Source: Pseudomonas sp. FP2335 (GTDB lineage Bacteria > Pseudomonadota > Gammaproteobacteria > Pseudomonadales > Pseudomonadaceae). Taken from it: a DNA stretch of 64,000 nucleotides. Location of the stretch: contig NZ_CP117437.1 in the NCBI RefSeq assembly GCF_030687535.1, positions 2,625,501 to 2,689,500 of the forward strand, in the 5' to 3' direction. Position 1 is the stretch's first letter. Every line of letters begins with the position of its first letter. This document shows positions 7,073 to 16,589 of this stretch, one piece after another. The position numbers and the translations under genes are program-made. Under the pieces are notes generated by a model. The model saw nothing but the letters and a program-made list of their open reading frames with translations, had not been told where the DNA came from and did not search any database.

Positions 7073-7113
7073 CGCACGGCTGTACCCAAACCCGCCCTAG
7101 AGGCGGGTTTTGT
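7063..7113 (+). terminator. Attenuator: antiterminator/terminator pair
   Basis: AAACCCGCC (7088-7096) and GGCGGGTTT (7102-7110) form a 9-bp stem with loop CTAGA followed by a T-rich run, an intrinsic terminator. An identical GGCGGG at 7063-7068, inside the last leader codons, can pair with the same CCCGCC. A ribosome finishing the peptide would cover it and allow termination. A ribosome stalled at the Ile/Thr codons would leave it free to block the terminator. Confidence 0.7.
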
Positions 7114-7156
7114 TTATCCGTCTCCAGGGCCTTCGACACAACGCCAGGAGACACCC

Positions 7157-8149
7157 ATGAGCACCTTGCTTGAGCACTATGTGAAAAAGATCCTCGCCGC
7201 CCCGGTGTACGACCTGGCGGTGCGCACGCCCCTGCAAGCGGCGCCGGCCTTGTCGGCGTTGCTCGGCAATACCCTGCTGCTCAAGCGCGAAGACCTGCAG
7301 CCGACGTTTTCCTTCAAGATCCGCGGCGCCTACAACAAACTGGTGCAGCTCAGTGACGAGCAAAAGGCCCGGGGCGTGGTGACTGCGTCGGCGGGCAACC
7401 ATGCCCAGGGCGTGGCCCTGGCGGCGCGGGAGTTGGGGATCGCGGCGCGTATCGTGATGCCGGCCACCACGCCGGAACTGAAGGTGCTCGGCGTACGCTC
7501 CCGGGGGGCCGAAGCGGTGCTGCACGGCACGAGTTTCCCGTTGGCCCTGGCCCATGCGTTGCAACTGGCCGAAGCGTCGGGGTGCACCTTTGTTTCGCCG
7601 TTCGATGATCCGGATGTGATTGCCGGCCAGGGCACGGTCGCCATGGAAATCCTGCGCCAGCAGCAAGGTCCGTTGGACGCGATCTTCGTGCCGGTGGGCG
7701 GTGGCGGCCTGATCGCCGGGATCGCGGCCTACGTCAAATACCTGCGCCCCGAGGTGCGCATCATCGGCGTTGAGCCCGAAGGTTCCAGTTGCCTGCTGGC
7801 GGCCCTGCGCGCGGGTGAGCGGGTGGTGTTGCCCGGTGTCGACGGTTTTGCCGACGGCACGGCGGTGGCGCAGGTCGGCGCCTATGGTTTTGAAATCTGC
7901 TGGGACTGGGTGGACGAGGTCATCACCGTCAGCAATGACCAACTGTGCAGCGCCATCAAGCTGATCTACGACGACACGCGCTCGATCACCGAACCGTCGG
8001 GGGCATTGGCCGTGGCAGGCATTTGCCAGTACGTCGCGCGCAGCGGCGTCCGTGGGCAGACCTTGGTGGCGGTGAATTCCGGGGCGAATATCAACTTCGA
8101 TAGTTTGCGACATGTTGCAGAAAGAGTGGCTGCGCAAGCTGTGGCTTGA
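7157..8149 (+). CDS. ilvA: Threonine dehydratase, short form without regulatory domains
   Basis: PLP-dependent threonine ammonia-lyase of 330 residues (threonine to 2-oxobutanoate, first committed step to isoleucine). The PLP lysine is K54 in FSFKIRGAYN, the phosphate loop is PVGGGGLIAG, and the order of motifs is that of biosynthetic IlvA. Classical IlvA has about 500 residues, with two C-terminal ACT-like domains for isoleucine feedback. Here the frame stops just after the catalytic domain (FDSLRHVAERVA). Loss of allosteric control could be offset by the attenuator upstream. A serine/threonine catabolic role is the alternative. The ribosome site is AGGAGA, 8 bases before the ATG. Confidence 0.8.
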   Translation: MSTLLEHYVKKILAAPVYDLAVRTPLQAAPALSALLGNTLLLKREDLQPTFSFKIRGAYNKLVQLSDEQKARGVVTASAGNHAQGVALAARELGIAARIVMPATTPELKVLGVRSRGAEAVLHGTSFPLALAHALQLAEASGCTFVSPFDDPDVIAGQGTVAMEILRQQQGPLDAIFVPVGGGGLIAGIAAYVKYLRPEVRIIGVEPEGSSCLLAALRAGERVVLPGVDGFADGTAVAQVGAYGFEICWDWVDEVITVSNDQLCSAIKLIYDDTRSITEPSGALAVAGICQYVARSGVRGQTLVAVNSGANINFDSLRHVAERVAAQAVA

Positions 8150-8163
8150 ATCGGGGCGCCGGG

Positions 8164-8337
8164 TTAAACGTTTAATCGCGGCGGTTCGACGATGTTTTAA
8201 ACGGCACCGTCCAACTTATATAACCGTGCTGCGCGCTTATGAGGAAAGGTTACAACAAGGTCGGATTTTGCCGAGTAGGCTTATTGACTGTAAACGTCTG
8301 CCAGGGTCGGCAAGACGCGGCAGGCCAGTGCCTGCCG
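8164..8337 (+). promoter_or_regulatory. Leader region with a dyad and a hairpin before the DUF1652 gene
   Basis: The 234-bp gap between ilvA and the next gene holds a perfect 12-bp palindrome, TTAAACGTTTAA (8164-8175). It also holds a perfect 8-bp hairpin, CGGCAGGC-CAGT-GCCTGCCG (8318-8337), without a T run. The first looks like an operator. The second may be an mRNA leader structure or a factor-assisted stop for ilvA. An open frame crossing this gap has no coding character. Confidence 0.35.
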
Positions 8338-8383
8338 GACTCACAACAATCGATTGGCAGTCTCATGAAAGGAGAGGTTGACC

Positions 8384-8650
8384 ATGCTTTCGGAATTGGA
8401 ACTTCGCAGCATCATTGAAACGAGTTTCCTGCCCAAACGGTGCGAATGCACCAAAGCCGAAGATGCTTCGCTGACGATCAAGGTCTATGACGACCGCGAC
8501 CGTGACCGGGTGGATTTGGAAGTCAAAGGCATCAACGCCGACAAGCTCGACAGCAGTCGCGCCATTTGCAGCCTGATCACCGGGTTGCGCGAAGACCTCA
8601 AGCACAGCCACGCACCCACCCTGCAACGGGTGGCAGCGCGCGGCTACTGA
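8384..8650 (+). CDS. DUF1652 family protein
   Basis: Small acidic protein of 88 residues beginning MLSELELRSIIETSFLPKRC, the typical start of the Pseudomonas DUF1652 family, whose function is unknown. It has no signal peptide or membrane segment. A strong ribosome site GGAGAGG precedes the ATG at 8384 by 6 bases, which decides the start against a TTG two codons upstream. The gene ends where the convergent membrane-protein gene ends, with no gap. Confidence 0.8.
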   Translation: MLSELELRSIIETSFLPKRCECTKAEDASLTIKVYDDRDRDRVDLEVKGINADKLDSSRAICSLITGLREDLKHSHAPTLQRVAARGY

Positions 8651-9049
8651 TCAGGCTGTGGTTTGAGGGTGAATCACCGAGGATCTATGGGCCTGGATAA
8701 ACGCCAGGCCCAGCACGATTTCTGTCACCACTGCCAGCAGGATACCCGGGCCGGCATTGCCATTGATCCACTCACTCAGGCCCAAGGCGGCCAGCACAAA
8801 GCAGCCGCAGATAAAACCGGTGGTGATGGCGCGGCGTGTGTCGGACGCAGGTGCGTGACGAACGCGGTAAAACATGATGCCAAGGGCCAGGAACAGCGCG
8901 GCGTTACGCCGGCAGACCAGCCCCGTGGCACTTGAATACTCGACGTTCCACAACCACAGCAGCCAGTCGGGGCGCAGGCCCCACGTCAATGCGAGGGCGA
9001 AGCAGAGCAGGGCGGTAAACAGGGCGAGCGTATGAAAGCGCAGCGGCAT
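8651..9049 (-). CDS. Small integral membrane protein, about four helices
   Basis: Hydrophobic protein of 132 residues with helices at roughly 6-23, 43-60, 70-90 and 95-115, and a short cytoplasmic tail. The ATG at 9049 has AAAGGA 8 bases upstream; the reading frame is open further upstream but without a ribosome site. No family is recognised with confidence, although many pseudomonads carry proteins of this size and topology. It is convergent with the DUF1652 gene, and its function is unknown. Confidence 0.65.
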   Translation of the reverse strand: MPLRFHTLALFTALLCFALALTWGLRPDWLLWLWNVEYSSATGLVCRRNAALFLALGIMFYRVRHAPASDTRRAITTGFICGCFVLAALGLSEWINGNAGPGILLAVVTEIVLGLAFIQAHRSSVIHPQTTA

Positions 9050-9130
9050 GATGAGTCCTTTCGGCCGTGGGGTCAGCGCGCAAGGATAACCTGTCGGCAC
9101 AGCTAACGCCGCCCTTTGTCAGCACGCTGT

Positions 9131-9385
9131 TCAATTCTGGGACATGCAGGCATCGGAGAGTTTTTTGTAGCTCACATATTGCTCTGTGCCGGCCTTGTCC
9201 AGGAACTTGATATTGGCCTTGATCACCTTGCATTCGCTGGTCTGCGGTTCGTTCATCGAAATGACTTTCTGCACATCCATGGGCATGCCGTAGCGATACG
9301 GCACGGGTTCGGCATCGGCGTGTGCCACGCCCGACACGGCGGCCAGCGTGAGGCTAAGGGCGATCAGCAGGGATTGGCTTTTCAT
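9131..9385 (-). CDS. DUF2790 family secreted protein
   Basis: Protein of 84 residues with a clear Sec signal peptide (MKSQSLLIALSLTLAAVSG, then AHA before the mature chain). The mature part contains RYGMPMDVQKVISMNEP and two cysteines, typical of Pseudomonas DUF2790 proteins: small periplasmic proteins of unknown role, often induced by stress or metals. The ATG at 9385 has GGAGAA 6 bases upstream. The leader can fold back on this ribosome site. Confidence 0.8.
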   Translation of the reverse strand: MKSQSLLIALSLTLAAVSGVAHADAEPVPYRYGMPMDVQKVISMNEPQTSECKVIKANIKFLDKAGTEQYVSYKKLSDACMSQN

Positions 9386-9394
9386 GACAGTTCT

Positions 9395-9475
9395 CCAACA
9401 GCAGTTCATTGGCCCATCGAGCTGATGGGCGGACGAGCTCACTGTTGGCCCCAAGCATTAACCATGGATTAATGC
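9395..9475 (-). promoter_or_regulatory. 5' leader fold and dyad of the DUF2790 gene
   Basis: CCAACAG (9395-9401) pairs with CTGTTGG (9442-9448), enclosing a second perfect stem GCCCATC/GATGGGC (9412-9418/9424-9430). The outer stem includes the GG of the GGAGAA ribosome site. Upstream of it GCATTAA/TTAATGC (9455-9461/9469-9475) is a further dyad, a possible operator. Confidence 0.4.
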
Positions 9476-9556
9476 CGGGGGTTGCTGACAAAAGCTTCAT
9501 GTTTAAAAAGCGATTACCTACATGATCGCCGACTTTGTCCTACATCTTCGTGGTAT

Positions 9557-10495
9557 TTAGCCCAGTTGATGACGGTAAGGCAGGTCCGGACCGGTCTTGG
9601 TGCAGGTCATCGCCGCAGCCCGGATGGCAAAGCCCATCATGCTATCGATCTGCTCGCGGGACAGCTGTTGCAGGCCCTCTACCGAGTCCATCCCATGCTC
9701 GGTCAGCCAAGTGATCAGCGCCGCCTGGAAAGTATCCCCGGCCCCGACGGTGTCGGCCATCACCACCTTGACCGCAGGGGCGGACCAATGGCCGTGCTGG
9801 CGGCTGAACACGCTGGCGCCGTCGCCACCGCGGGTCAGGAATACCAGTTGGCAACGGTGTTGCAGCCAGCCTTGCAGGACGCTCTCCGGCGACTGGTCTG
9901 GGTAAAGCAGGTGCAGGTCTTCGTCGCTGACCTTGATCAGGTCCGCATGCTGCACCAGCTCGGCGATGCGTGCGCGCCACAGCTGGATGTCCGGCTGCGG
10001 GTTGAGGCGTACGTTGGGGTCGAGGCTGATCAGGCGCTTGCCGCTTTCGCGGCGGACCAGGCTGAGCAAAGTGTCACCAACCGGCTGCACCACCAGGGAG
10101 TAGGAGCCGATATGCAGGCCACGGATGTCAGCGCCGAGTGGCGGTAGATGGTGGGCCTCCAGCAGGCGGTCGGCGCAGCCCTCGCCACGGAAGTTGTACT
10201 GCGGCGAACCATCGGTGCCCACCGCGACCATCGACAACGTGGTCGGCGCGGCAAACTGCACCAGGAACTGCTCGCTCACACCTTCATCCCTGAGCACCTG
10301 CACCAGGCGCCTGCCGAGGAAGTCGCTCGACACGCCGCCCAACAATCCCGACTCGACCCCCAGCCGACGCAAACCCACCGCCACGTTGAACGGTGATCCG
10401 CCGGCAATCGCCTTGTAATTGACCTTGGACGCCTGCCCACTGGCATCTTCCTCGCTGAAAAAATCGAACAGCGCTTCACCACACACCAGATACAT
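9557..10495 (-). CDS. mtlZ: Fructokinase of the mannitol operon
   Basis: PfkB-family sugar kinase of 312 residues that should phosphorylate the fructose made by MtlD. The substrate-side signature GGSPFNVAVGLRRLG lies near residues 32-46, and the catalytic signature DTVGAGDTF, with the base aspartate, near 250. It is the last gene of the mtlEFGKDYZ order known from P. fluorescens. It starts 12 bp after mtlY and is part of the same minus-strand operon. Confidence 0.9.
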   Translation of the reverse strand: MYLVCGEALFDFFSEEDASGQASKVNYKAIAGGSPFNVAVGLRRLGVESGLLGGVSSDFLGRRLVQVLRDEGVSEQFLVQFAAPTTLSMVAVGTDGSPQYNFRGEGCADRLLEAHHLPPLGADIRGLHIGSYSLVVQPVGDTLLSLVRRESGKRLISLDPNVRLNPQPDIQLWRARIAELVQHADLIKVSDEDLHLLYPDQSPESVLQGWLQHRCQLVFLTRGGDGASVFSRQHGHWSAPAVKVVMADTVGAGDTFQAALITWLTEHGMDSVEGLQQLSREQIDSMMGFAIRAAAMTCTKTGPDLPYRHQLG

Positions 10496-10507
10496 AGTCG
10501 TTCGCTC

Positions 10508-11989
10508 TTAAAGGGTTGCCACGAGCTGCTGGTAGCGCTCGTAAGCCTGTTGATAGGCGCTCACATTGGCCGCTACCGGCACGGTACGGCTGGCCGGGTC
10601 GATACTGACGCATCTGTCGCACAGGCTGGCCAGGGATTCGCCAGACTGGCACCAGGCCGCCTGGATCGCCGCGCCCAGGGCGGCGGCTTCGCTTTGTTCG
10701 GTACAGATCACCTCGGTGTGCATGATGTCGGCGACCATCTGCCGCCACAACGGGCTTTTCGAACCACCGCCGATCAAGCGGATGCTCTGGCTTTGCAGGC
10801 CGGTCTGGCGCAGCAGGTCGAGGCCGTAGCGCAGGCCGAACGTGGTGCCCTCGATCACCGCGCGGCACAGGTTGGCGCGGCTCAGGTTACTCATGGTCAA
10901 GCCGTGCAGGCTGCCGCTGGCATGGGGCAGGGCGGGCACGCGCTCGCCGTTGAGGAACGGCAGCATGCTCACGCCATCGGCACCAATCGGTGCCTCGGCT
11001 ACCTGAGCGTTGAAGGCGGCGAGGTCAAGCTCGAACAGCTCGCGGATCGCCCCGGTGGCATTGGTTAGGTTCATCGTGCAGATCAGCGGCAGCCAGCCGC
11101 CGCTGGAGGAACAGAAGGTCGCGACCGAGGCCTGGGGGCTCACGTTGGGCTGATCGGCAAAGGCGTAGACCGTGCCCGAAGAACCGAGGCTCATGGTGAT
11201 TACGCCAGGGGCGATATTGCCGGTGCCGATGGCGCCCATCATGTTGTCGCCGCCGCCGCTGGACACGATGGCGCTGGGGTTGATACCCAGGCGTTCGGCG
11301 ATGTGCGGCAGGATCGTACCGACGCTCTGGTCGGCCTCGATCAGTTGCGGCAACGCGTTGACCAGGCGCCCGCTGGGGTCGATATGCTGGAGCAGCGCCA
11401 CATCCCATGCGCGGCTGCGCACGTTGAAATAACCGGTGCCCGATGCATCGCCATATTCCGCGACGGCGCGCCCGGTGAGCCAGTAGTTGAGGTAGTCGTG
11501 GGGCAGCAGGATGTGGGCGATGCGCGCGAACAGGTCGGGGTGTTGCTCGCGGGTCCAGAGCAGTTTGGACACGGTGTAGCCCGGCGCGATCGCCACGCCG
11601 AGCCGTTCCAGCGAGCCGCTTTCACCGCCCAGGTGCTGCAACAGGTGGTCGTTTTGCGCGCTGGTTTCGGTGTCGCACCACAGCTTGGCCGGGCGCAGGA
11701 CCTGGCCCTGCTCGTCGAGCAACACCAGGCCGTGCTGTTGCCCGGAAACGCCGATGCCGAGGATGGCCTGGCCGTCCACGCCGGCCTGTTGCAAGGCACG
11801 GTGGGTAGCCTCGGTAAAGGCGTCGAGCCACTCCTGGGTGTGCTGTTCACGGCGACCATTGGCGCCGCTGATCAGGGTGTGGGCCGCCGCGCCGAGGCCC
11901 AGCACTTTGCCGCTGGTGGCGTCGAGGACGATGGCCTTGGTGCCTTGGGTGCCGCAGTCGATGCCGAGGAACAGGTTTTGCTGGGTCAT
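10508..11989 (-). CDS. mtlY: Xylulokinase (FGGY family)
   Basis: Sugar kinase of 493 residues that phosphorylates xylulose, the product MtlD makes from D-arabitol. The ATPase core starts with LGIDCGTQGTKA, and the family signature region GGGSKSPLWRQMVADI is near the C-terminus. The ATG at 11989 (MTQQNLFLG) aligns with family starts; the upstream frame is only non-homologous extension. It lies between mtlD and mtlZ in the operon. Confidence 0.9.
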   Translation of the reverse strand: MTQQNLFLGIDCGTQGTKAIVLDATSGKVLGLGAAAHTLISGANGRREQHTQEWLDAFTEATHRALQQAGVDGQAILGIGVSGQQHGLVLLDEQGQVLRPAKLWCDTETSAQNDHLLQHLGGESGSLERLGVAIAPGYTVSKLLWTREQHPDLFARIAHILLPHDYLNYWLTGRAVAEYGDASGTGYFNVRSRAWDVALLQHIDPSGRLVNALPQLIEADQSVGTILPHIAERLGINPSAIVSSGGGDNMMGAIGTGNIAPGVITMSLGSSGTVYAFADQPNVSPQASVATFCSSSGGWLPLICTMNLTNATGAIRELFELDLAAFNAQVAEAPIGADGVSMLPFLNGERVPALPHASGSLHGLTMSNLSRANLCRAVIEGTTFGLRYGLDLLRQTGLQSQSIRLIGGGSKSPLWRQMVADIMHTEVICTEQSEAAALGAAIQAAWCQSGESLASLCDRCVSIDPASRTVPVAANVSAYQQAYERYQQLVATL

Positions 11990-12043
11990 GATGATTTGCT
12001 CAGCAGTTTTATTGTTTGGAGTGTTAACCCGCTGCCACATTTT

Positions 12044-13519
12044 TTAATTCGGTTTCTTCTGGAGTTGCTTCAGTGTTGCAGTCACGCCATTGTCGCGCAG
12101 GCTCGCATAACACTTCTCGAACGCTGCCACAAACTCAGGCGAGTTGGGAATAGCCGTACCGAAAATCTCCTCCACGCCCAACAACCGTTGGCTGATCAAG
12201 GCCTCGTCACGCACCAGCCCCTGGCAAAACTGCGCACGCGGGTCCGGGATCTTGTAGCTCACGCCATTTTCATCCACGCCCTTCAAATACAAGGCCCACG
12301 CGGCAACCACCAGCGCCGCACGTTCCGTCTCGCGGCCATCGGCGATCAAGCGGTTGATGGTCGGCACGGTGAACTTGGGAAACTTCGACGACCCATCGGA
12401 ACACACGCGTTCCAGCTGGTCGGCAATCGCCTGGTTGGAGAAGCGGTCCACCAGGGTCTGCTTGTACTGCGTAAGGTCGATGCCGGGCACCGGCGCCAGG
12501 TTGGGCGTGACGTCCAGGTCCATGTAGGCGCGCATGTAGGCGACAAACAGCGGGTCATTCATGGTCTCGTGCACAAACCGGTAACCCTTGAGAAACCCCA
12601 GGTACGTGAGGGCCAGGTGGCTGCCGTTGAGCAGGCCGATCTTCATCTCTTCGTAGGGCGTGACGTCATGGGTGAACTGCACGCCGACCTTTTCCCAGGC
12701 CGGGCGGCCGTTGACGAACTTGTCTTCCAGCACCCACTGCACAAACGGCTCGCACACCACCGGCCAGGCATCGTCGATGCCATGTTTATCGTGCAATTGC
12801 AGGCGGTGGGTGGTGCTGGTCATCGGCGTGATGCGGTCGACCATGGCATTGGGGAAGCTCACATTGGCGGCGATCCAGTCACGCAGCTCGGCGTTGTGCA
12901 ATGCGGCGAACGCCAGCAGCGCCTTGCGCGTGACGGCGCCGTTGTGCGGCAGGTTATCGCAGGACATCACGGTAAATGCCGGGATGCCGGCGGCGCGGCG
13001 TTGGGTCAGGGCCGCGCAGAGAAAGCCGAACACGGTCGTCGGCGCCTTGGGATGCGCCAGGTCATGTCTGATCTGCGGCAGGTGGGCCATGAACTCGCCG
13101 TTGCTGTCATCGATGCAGTAGCCGCCTTCGGTGATGGTCAACGAGACGATGCGGATCTCGGGGCTGGCGAGCTTGTCGATCAGCGCCTGGGCGCCGTCTT
13201 CGGCCAGCAGCATGTGGCTGAGGGAGCCGATCACGCGCACTTGGGTGTCGTCGCTGTCGCCCAGCTCATACAGGGTGAACAGGTAGTCCTGGCCGGCGAG
13301 GTCGTCGCGGGCCTTGCGGTCCTCGGCACGCAGGCCGACGCCGCAGATGCTCCAGTCCAGGCCTTCGCCGGTATTCATCAGCGCATCGGTGTAATACGCC
13401 TGATGCGCCCGGTGGAAACCGCCGACGCCGATGTGGGCAATGCCCTGGGAGGTATGGGTGTAAGTCGGCAGTTGTACGTCTGGCGCCAAGCGGGTGAGGT
13501 TTTGCTTATTCAGTTTCAT
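12044..13519 (-). CDS. mtlD: Mannitol 2-dehydrogenase
   Basis: Long-chain polyol dehydrogenase of 491 residues that oxidises D-mannitol to fructose and D-arabitol to xylulose with NAD. The Rossmann region contains HIGVGGFHRAHQA near residues 30-42. The catalytic part has KIGLLNGSH with the active lysine and histidine region. The length matches the P. fluorescens enzyme. The ATG at 13519 gives the family N-terminus MKLNKQNL. It follows mtlK by 16 bp. Confidence 0.95.
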   Translation of the reverse strand: MKLNKQNLTRLAPDVQLPTYTHTSQGIAHIGVGGFHRAHQAYYTDALMNTGEGLDWSICGVGLRAEDRKARDDLAGQDYLFTLYELGDSDDTQVRVIGSLSHMLLAEDGAQALIDKLASPEIRIVSLTITEGGYCIDDSNGEFMAHLPQIRHDLAHPKAPTTVFGFLCAALTQRRAAGIPAFTVMSCDNLPHNGAVTRKALLAFAALHNAELRDWIAANVSFPNAMVDRITPMTSTTHRLQLHDKHGIDDAWPVVCEPFVQWVLEDKFVNGRPAWEKVGVQFTHDVTPYEEMKIGLLNGSHLALTYLGFLKGYRFVHETMNDPLFVAYMRAYMDLDVTPNLAPVPGIDLTQYKQTLVDRFSNQAIADQLERVCSDGSSKFPKFTVPTINRLIADGRETERAALVVAAWALYLKGVDENGVSYKIPDPRAQFCQGLVRDEALISQRLLGVEEIFGTAIPNSPEFVAAFEKCYASLRDNGVTATLKQLQKKPN

Positions 13520-13535
13520 CACAAATCTCGCGAAA

Positions 13536-14639
<1,104 letters not shown>

Positions 14640-14661
14640 GAGGGGCCTCCGCTAGGAATTG

Positions 14662-15492
14662 TTATTTGACGGCGCCGAAGGACAGGCCGCGCACCAATTG
14701 CTTCTGGCTGATCCAGCCAAAGATCAGGATCGGCGCACAGGCCAGGGTCGAGACGGCAGACAATTTGGCCCAGAACAAGCCTTCGGGGCTGGAGTAGGAG
14801 GCGATCAACGCAGTCAGCGGCGCGGCCGCGGACGACGTCAGGTTCAGCGACCAGAACGCCTCGTTCCAGCACAGGATCAGCGACAGCAGTACCGTGGATG
14901 CCAGGCCACCCTTGGCAATCGGCAGCAGCACGCGGACCATTTCCTGCCACAGGGTGGCGCCGTCGAGGCGGGCGGCTTCGAGGATGTCCTTGGGGATGTC
15001 CTTGAAGTAGGTGTAAACCATCCACACCACGATCGGCAGGTTGATCAGGGTGTAGATGATGATCAGCGCAATGCGCGTATCCAGCAGGCCAAAGCTCTTG
15101 GCCAACAGGTAGATCGGCATCAGCACGCCCACGGGTGGCAGCATCTTGGTGGACAGCATCCACAGCAGCGTGCCCTTGGTGCGCTGGGTTTCGTAGAACG
15201 CCATGGAGTAGGCCGCCGGCACCGAGATCAGCAGGCACAAGGCCGTAGCGCTGAAGGAAATCAGCACCGAGTTCCACGCGTAGCTGAAGTAATTGCTGCG
15301 CTCGTTGATGTGCAGGTAGTTCTCCAGCGTCGGTGTGAAGATGAACTGCGGCGGCGTGGCGAACGCGTCGATTTCGGTCTTGAAGCTGGTCAGCACCATC
15401 CAGAAGATCGGGAAGAAAATCAGGATTGCGATGGCCCAGGCCAGGGTGCCAAGCAACAGGCTTTGCAGGCGACGGGATTGTTGAAGCGTCAT
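14662..15492 (-). CDS. mtlG: Polyol ABC transporter permease
   Basis: Inner-membrane permease of 276 residues with six helices, MalG-like. The cytoplasmic EAA loop reads EAARLDGATLWQEM near residue 180, which docks on MtlK. It follows mtlF by 10 bp, with a TTGAGGG ribosome site before its ATG. Confidence 0.93.
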   Translation of the reverse strand: MTLQQSRRLQSLLLGTLAWAIAILIFFPIFWMVLTSFKTEIDAFATPPQFIFTPTLENYLHINERSNYFSYAWNSVLISFSATALCLLISVPAAYSMAFYETQRTKGTLLWMLSTKMLPPVGVLMPIYLLAKSFGLLDTRIALIIIYTLINLPIVVWMVYTYFKDIPKDILEAARLDGATLWQEMVRVLLPIAKGGLASTVLLSLILCWNEAFWSLNLTSSAAAPLTALIASYSSPEGLFWAKLSAVSTLACAPILIFGWISQKQLVRGLSFGAVK

Positions 15493-15502
15493 GGCGCGGC
15501 CC

Positions 15503-16429
15503 TCAAGGCTTGTCAGTCAGGTTTTTGCCGATCATCCGCACCAGGATGATCGCCGCGATATTGGCGATGACCACGGCAATCAGGCCGCCGGCCGAGGCCA
15601 TGCCCACGTCGAACTGCACCAGCGCCTGGTTGTAGATCAGGTAGGCGAGGTTGGTTGACGCATAGCCGGGGCCACCGTTGGTGGTGGTGAAGATTTCGGC
15701 GAAAACCGAGAGCAAAAAGATCGTCTCGATCATCACCACCACGGCAATCGGGCGGGCCAGGTGGGGCAGGGTCAGGTGCCAGAAGATCGCGATGGCGCCG
15801 GCACCGTCCAGGCGCGCGGCTTCCTTTTGTTCCTGGTCGAGGGATTGCATGGCGGTCATCAGCAGCAGGATGGCGAAGGGCAGCCATTGCCACGACACGA
15901 TGATGATGATCGACAGCAACGGGTAGTGCGCCAGCCAGTCCACCGGCTCGGCGCCGAAGAACTTCCACACGGCGGCGAGAATCCCCGACACCGGGTGGAA
16001 AATCAGGTTCTTCCAGATCAGCGCACCGACGGTGGGCATGATGAAGAAGGGCGAGATCAGCAACACCCGCACCAGGCCGCGACCGAGGAACTCACTGGCC
16101 TCCAGCAGGGCGCTGATCAACACGCCGAACACCACGCTGATCAGCAGCACGCTGCCCACCAGCAACAGGGTGTTGGTGGCGCCGGGCAAGAAGCCCGAAT
16201 CGGTGATGAAGTAGGTAAAGTTTTCCAGCCCGACGAACTGATTTTCGCCGGGGTAGAGCAGGTTGTAGCGGATCAGCGAAAAGTACAGGGTCATGCCCAG
16301 CGGCACGATCATCCACAGCAGCAGCAGGGCTACCGAGGGGCTGACAAGGAACCAGCCGGGGTTGGCCAGGCGGTTTTTGCGCGGCTTGTCCGGCACGGCG
16401 GTTTGCACTTGGGCAGTGTTGGTATTCAT
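15503..16429 (-). CDS. mtlF: Polyol ABC transporter permease
   Basis: MalF-like inner-membrane permease of 308 residues with six main helices and the EAA loop EAARLDGAGAIAIFW. The ATG at 16429 (MNTNTAQVQ) was chosen; a start at 16453 is possible, and neither has a strong ribosome site. It is separated from mtlE by a REP doublet, so its expression relative to the binding protein is probably reduced. Confidence 0.9.
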   Translation of the reverse strand: MNTNTAQVQTAVPDKPRKNRLANPGWFLVSPSVALLLLWMIVPLGMTLYFSLIRYNLLYPGENQFVGLENFTYFITDSGFLPGATNTLLLVGSVLLISVVFGVLISALLEASEFLGRGLVRVLLISPFFIMPTVGALIWKNLIFHPVSGILAAVWKFFGAEPVDWLAHYPLLSIIIIVSWQWLPFAILLLMTAMQSLDQEQKEAARLDGAGAIAIFWHLTLPHLARPIAVVVMIETIFLLSVFAEIFTTTNGGPGYASTNLAYLIYNQALVQFDVGMASAGGLIAVVIANIAAIILVRMIGKNLTDKP

Positions 16430-16480
16430 AGGATCAGAACCAGTCAGGTACATGCAGAACTAGAATCGAAGCGCGGTCAG

Positions 16481-16569
16481 TGTGGGAGCGGGCTTGCTCG
16501 CGAATACGGAGTGTCAGTCACTGAAGTATTCACTGGAAGAACGCATTCGCGAGCAAGCCCGCTCCCACA
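16481..16569. repeat. REP doublet between mtlE and mtlF
   Basis: Two REP arms of about 28 bp (16481-16508 and 16542-16569) pair with one mismatch. They are of the same type as the element at 224-317. The doublet lies between the stop of the abundant binding-protein gene and the permease gene, a classic place for REP elements that stabilise the upstream mRNA part. Confidence 0.9.
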
Positions 16570-16589
16570 TTTACCGCGGTGTACCCACT

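Noticed and set aside
8112..8381. Open frame of 89 codons between ilvA and the DUF1652 gene
   Set aside because: It overlaps the end of ilvA, has no ribosome site and is rich in Arg without family features; the region holds a dyad and a hairpin instead.
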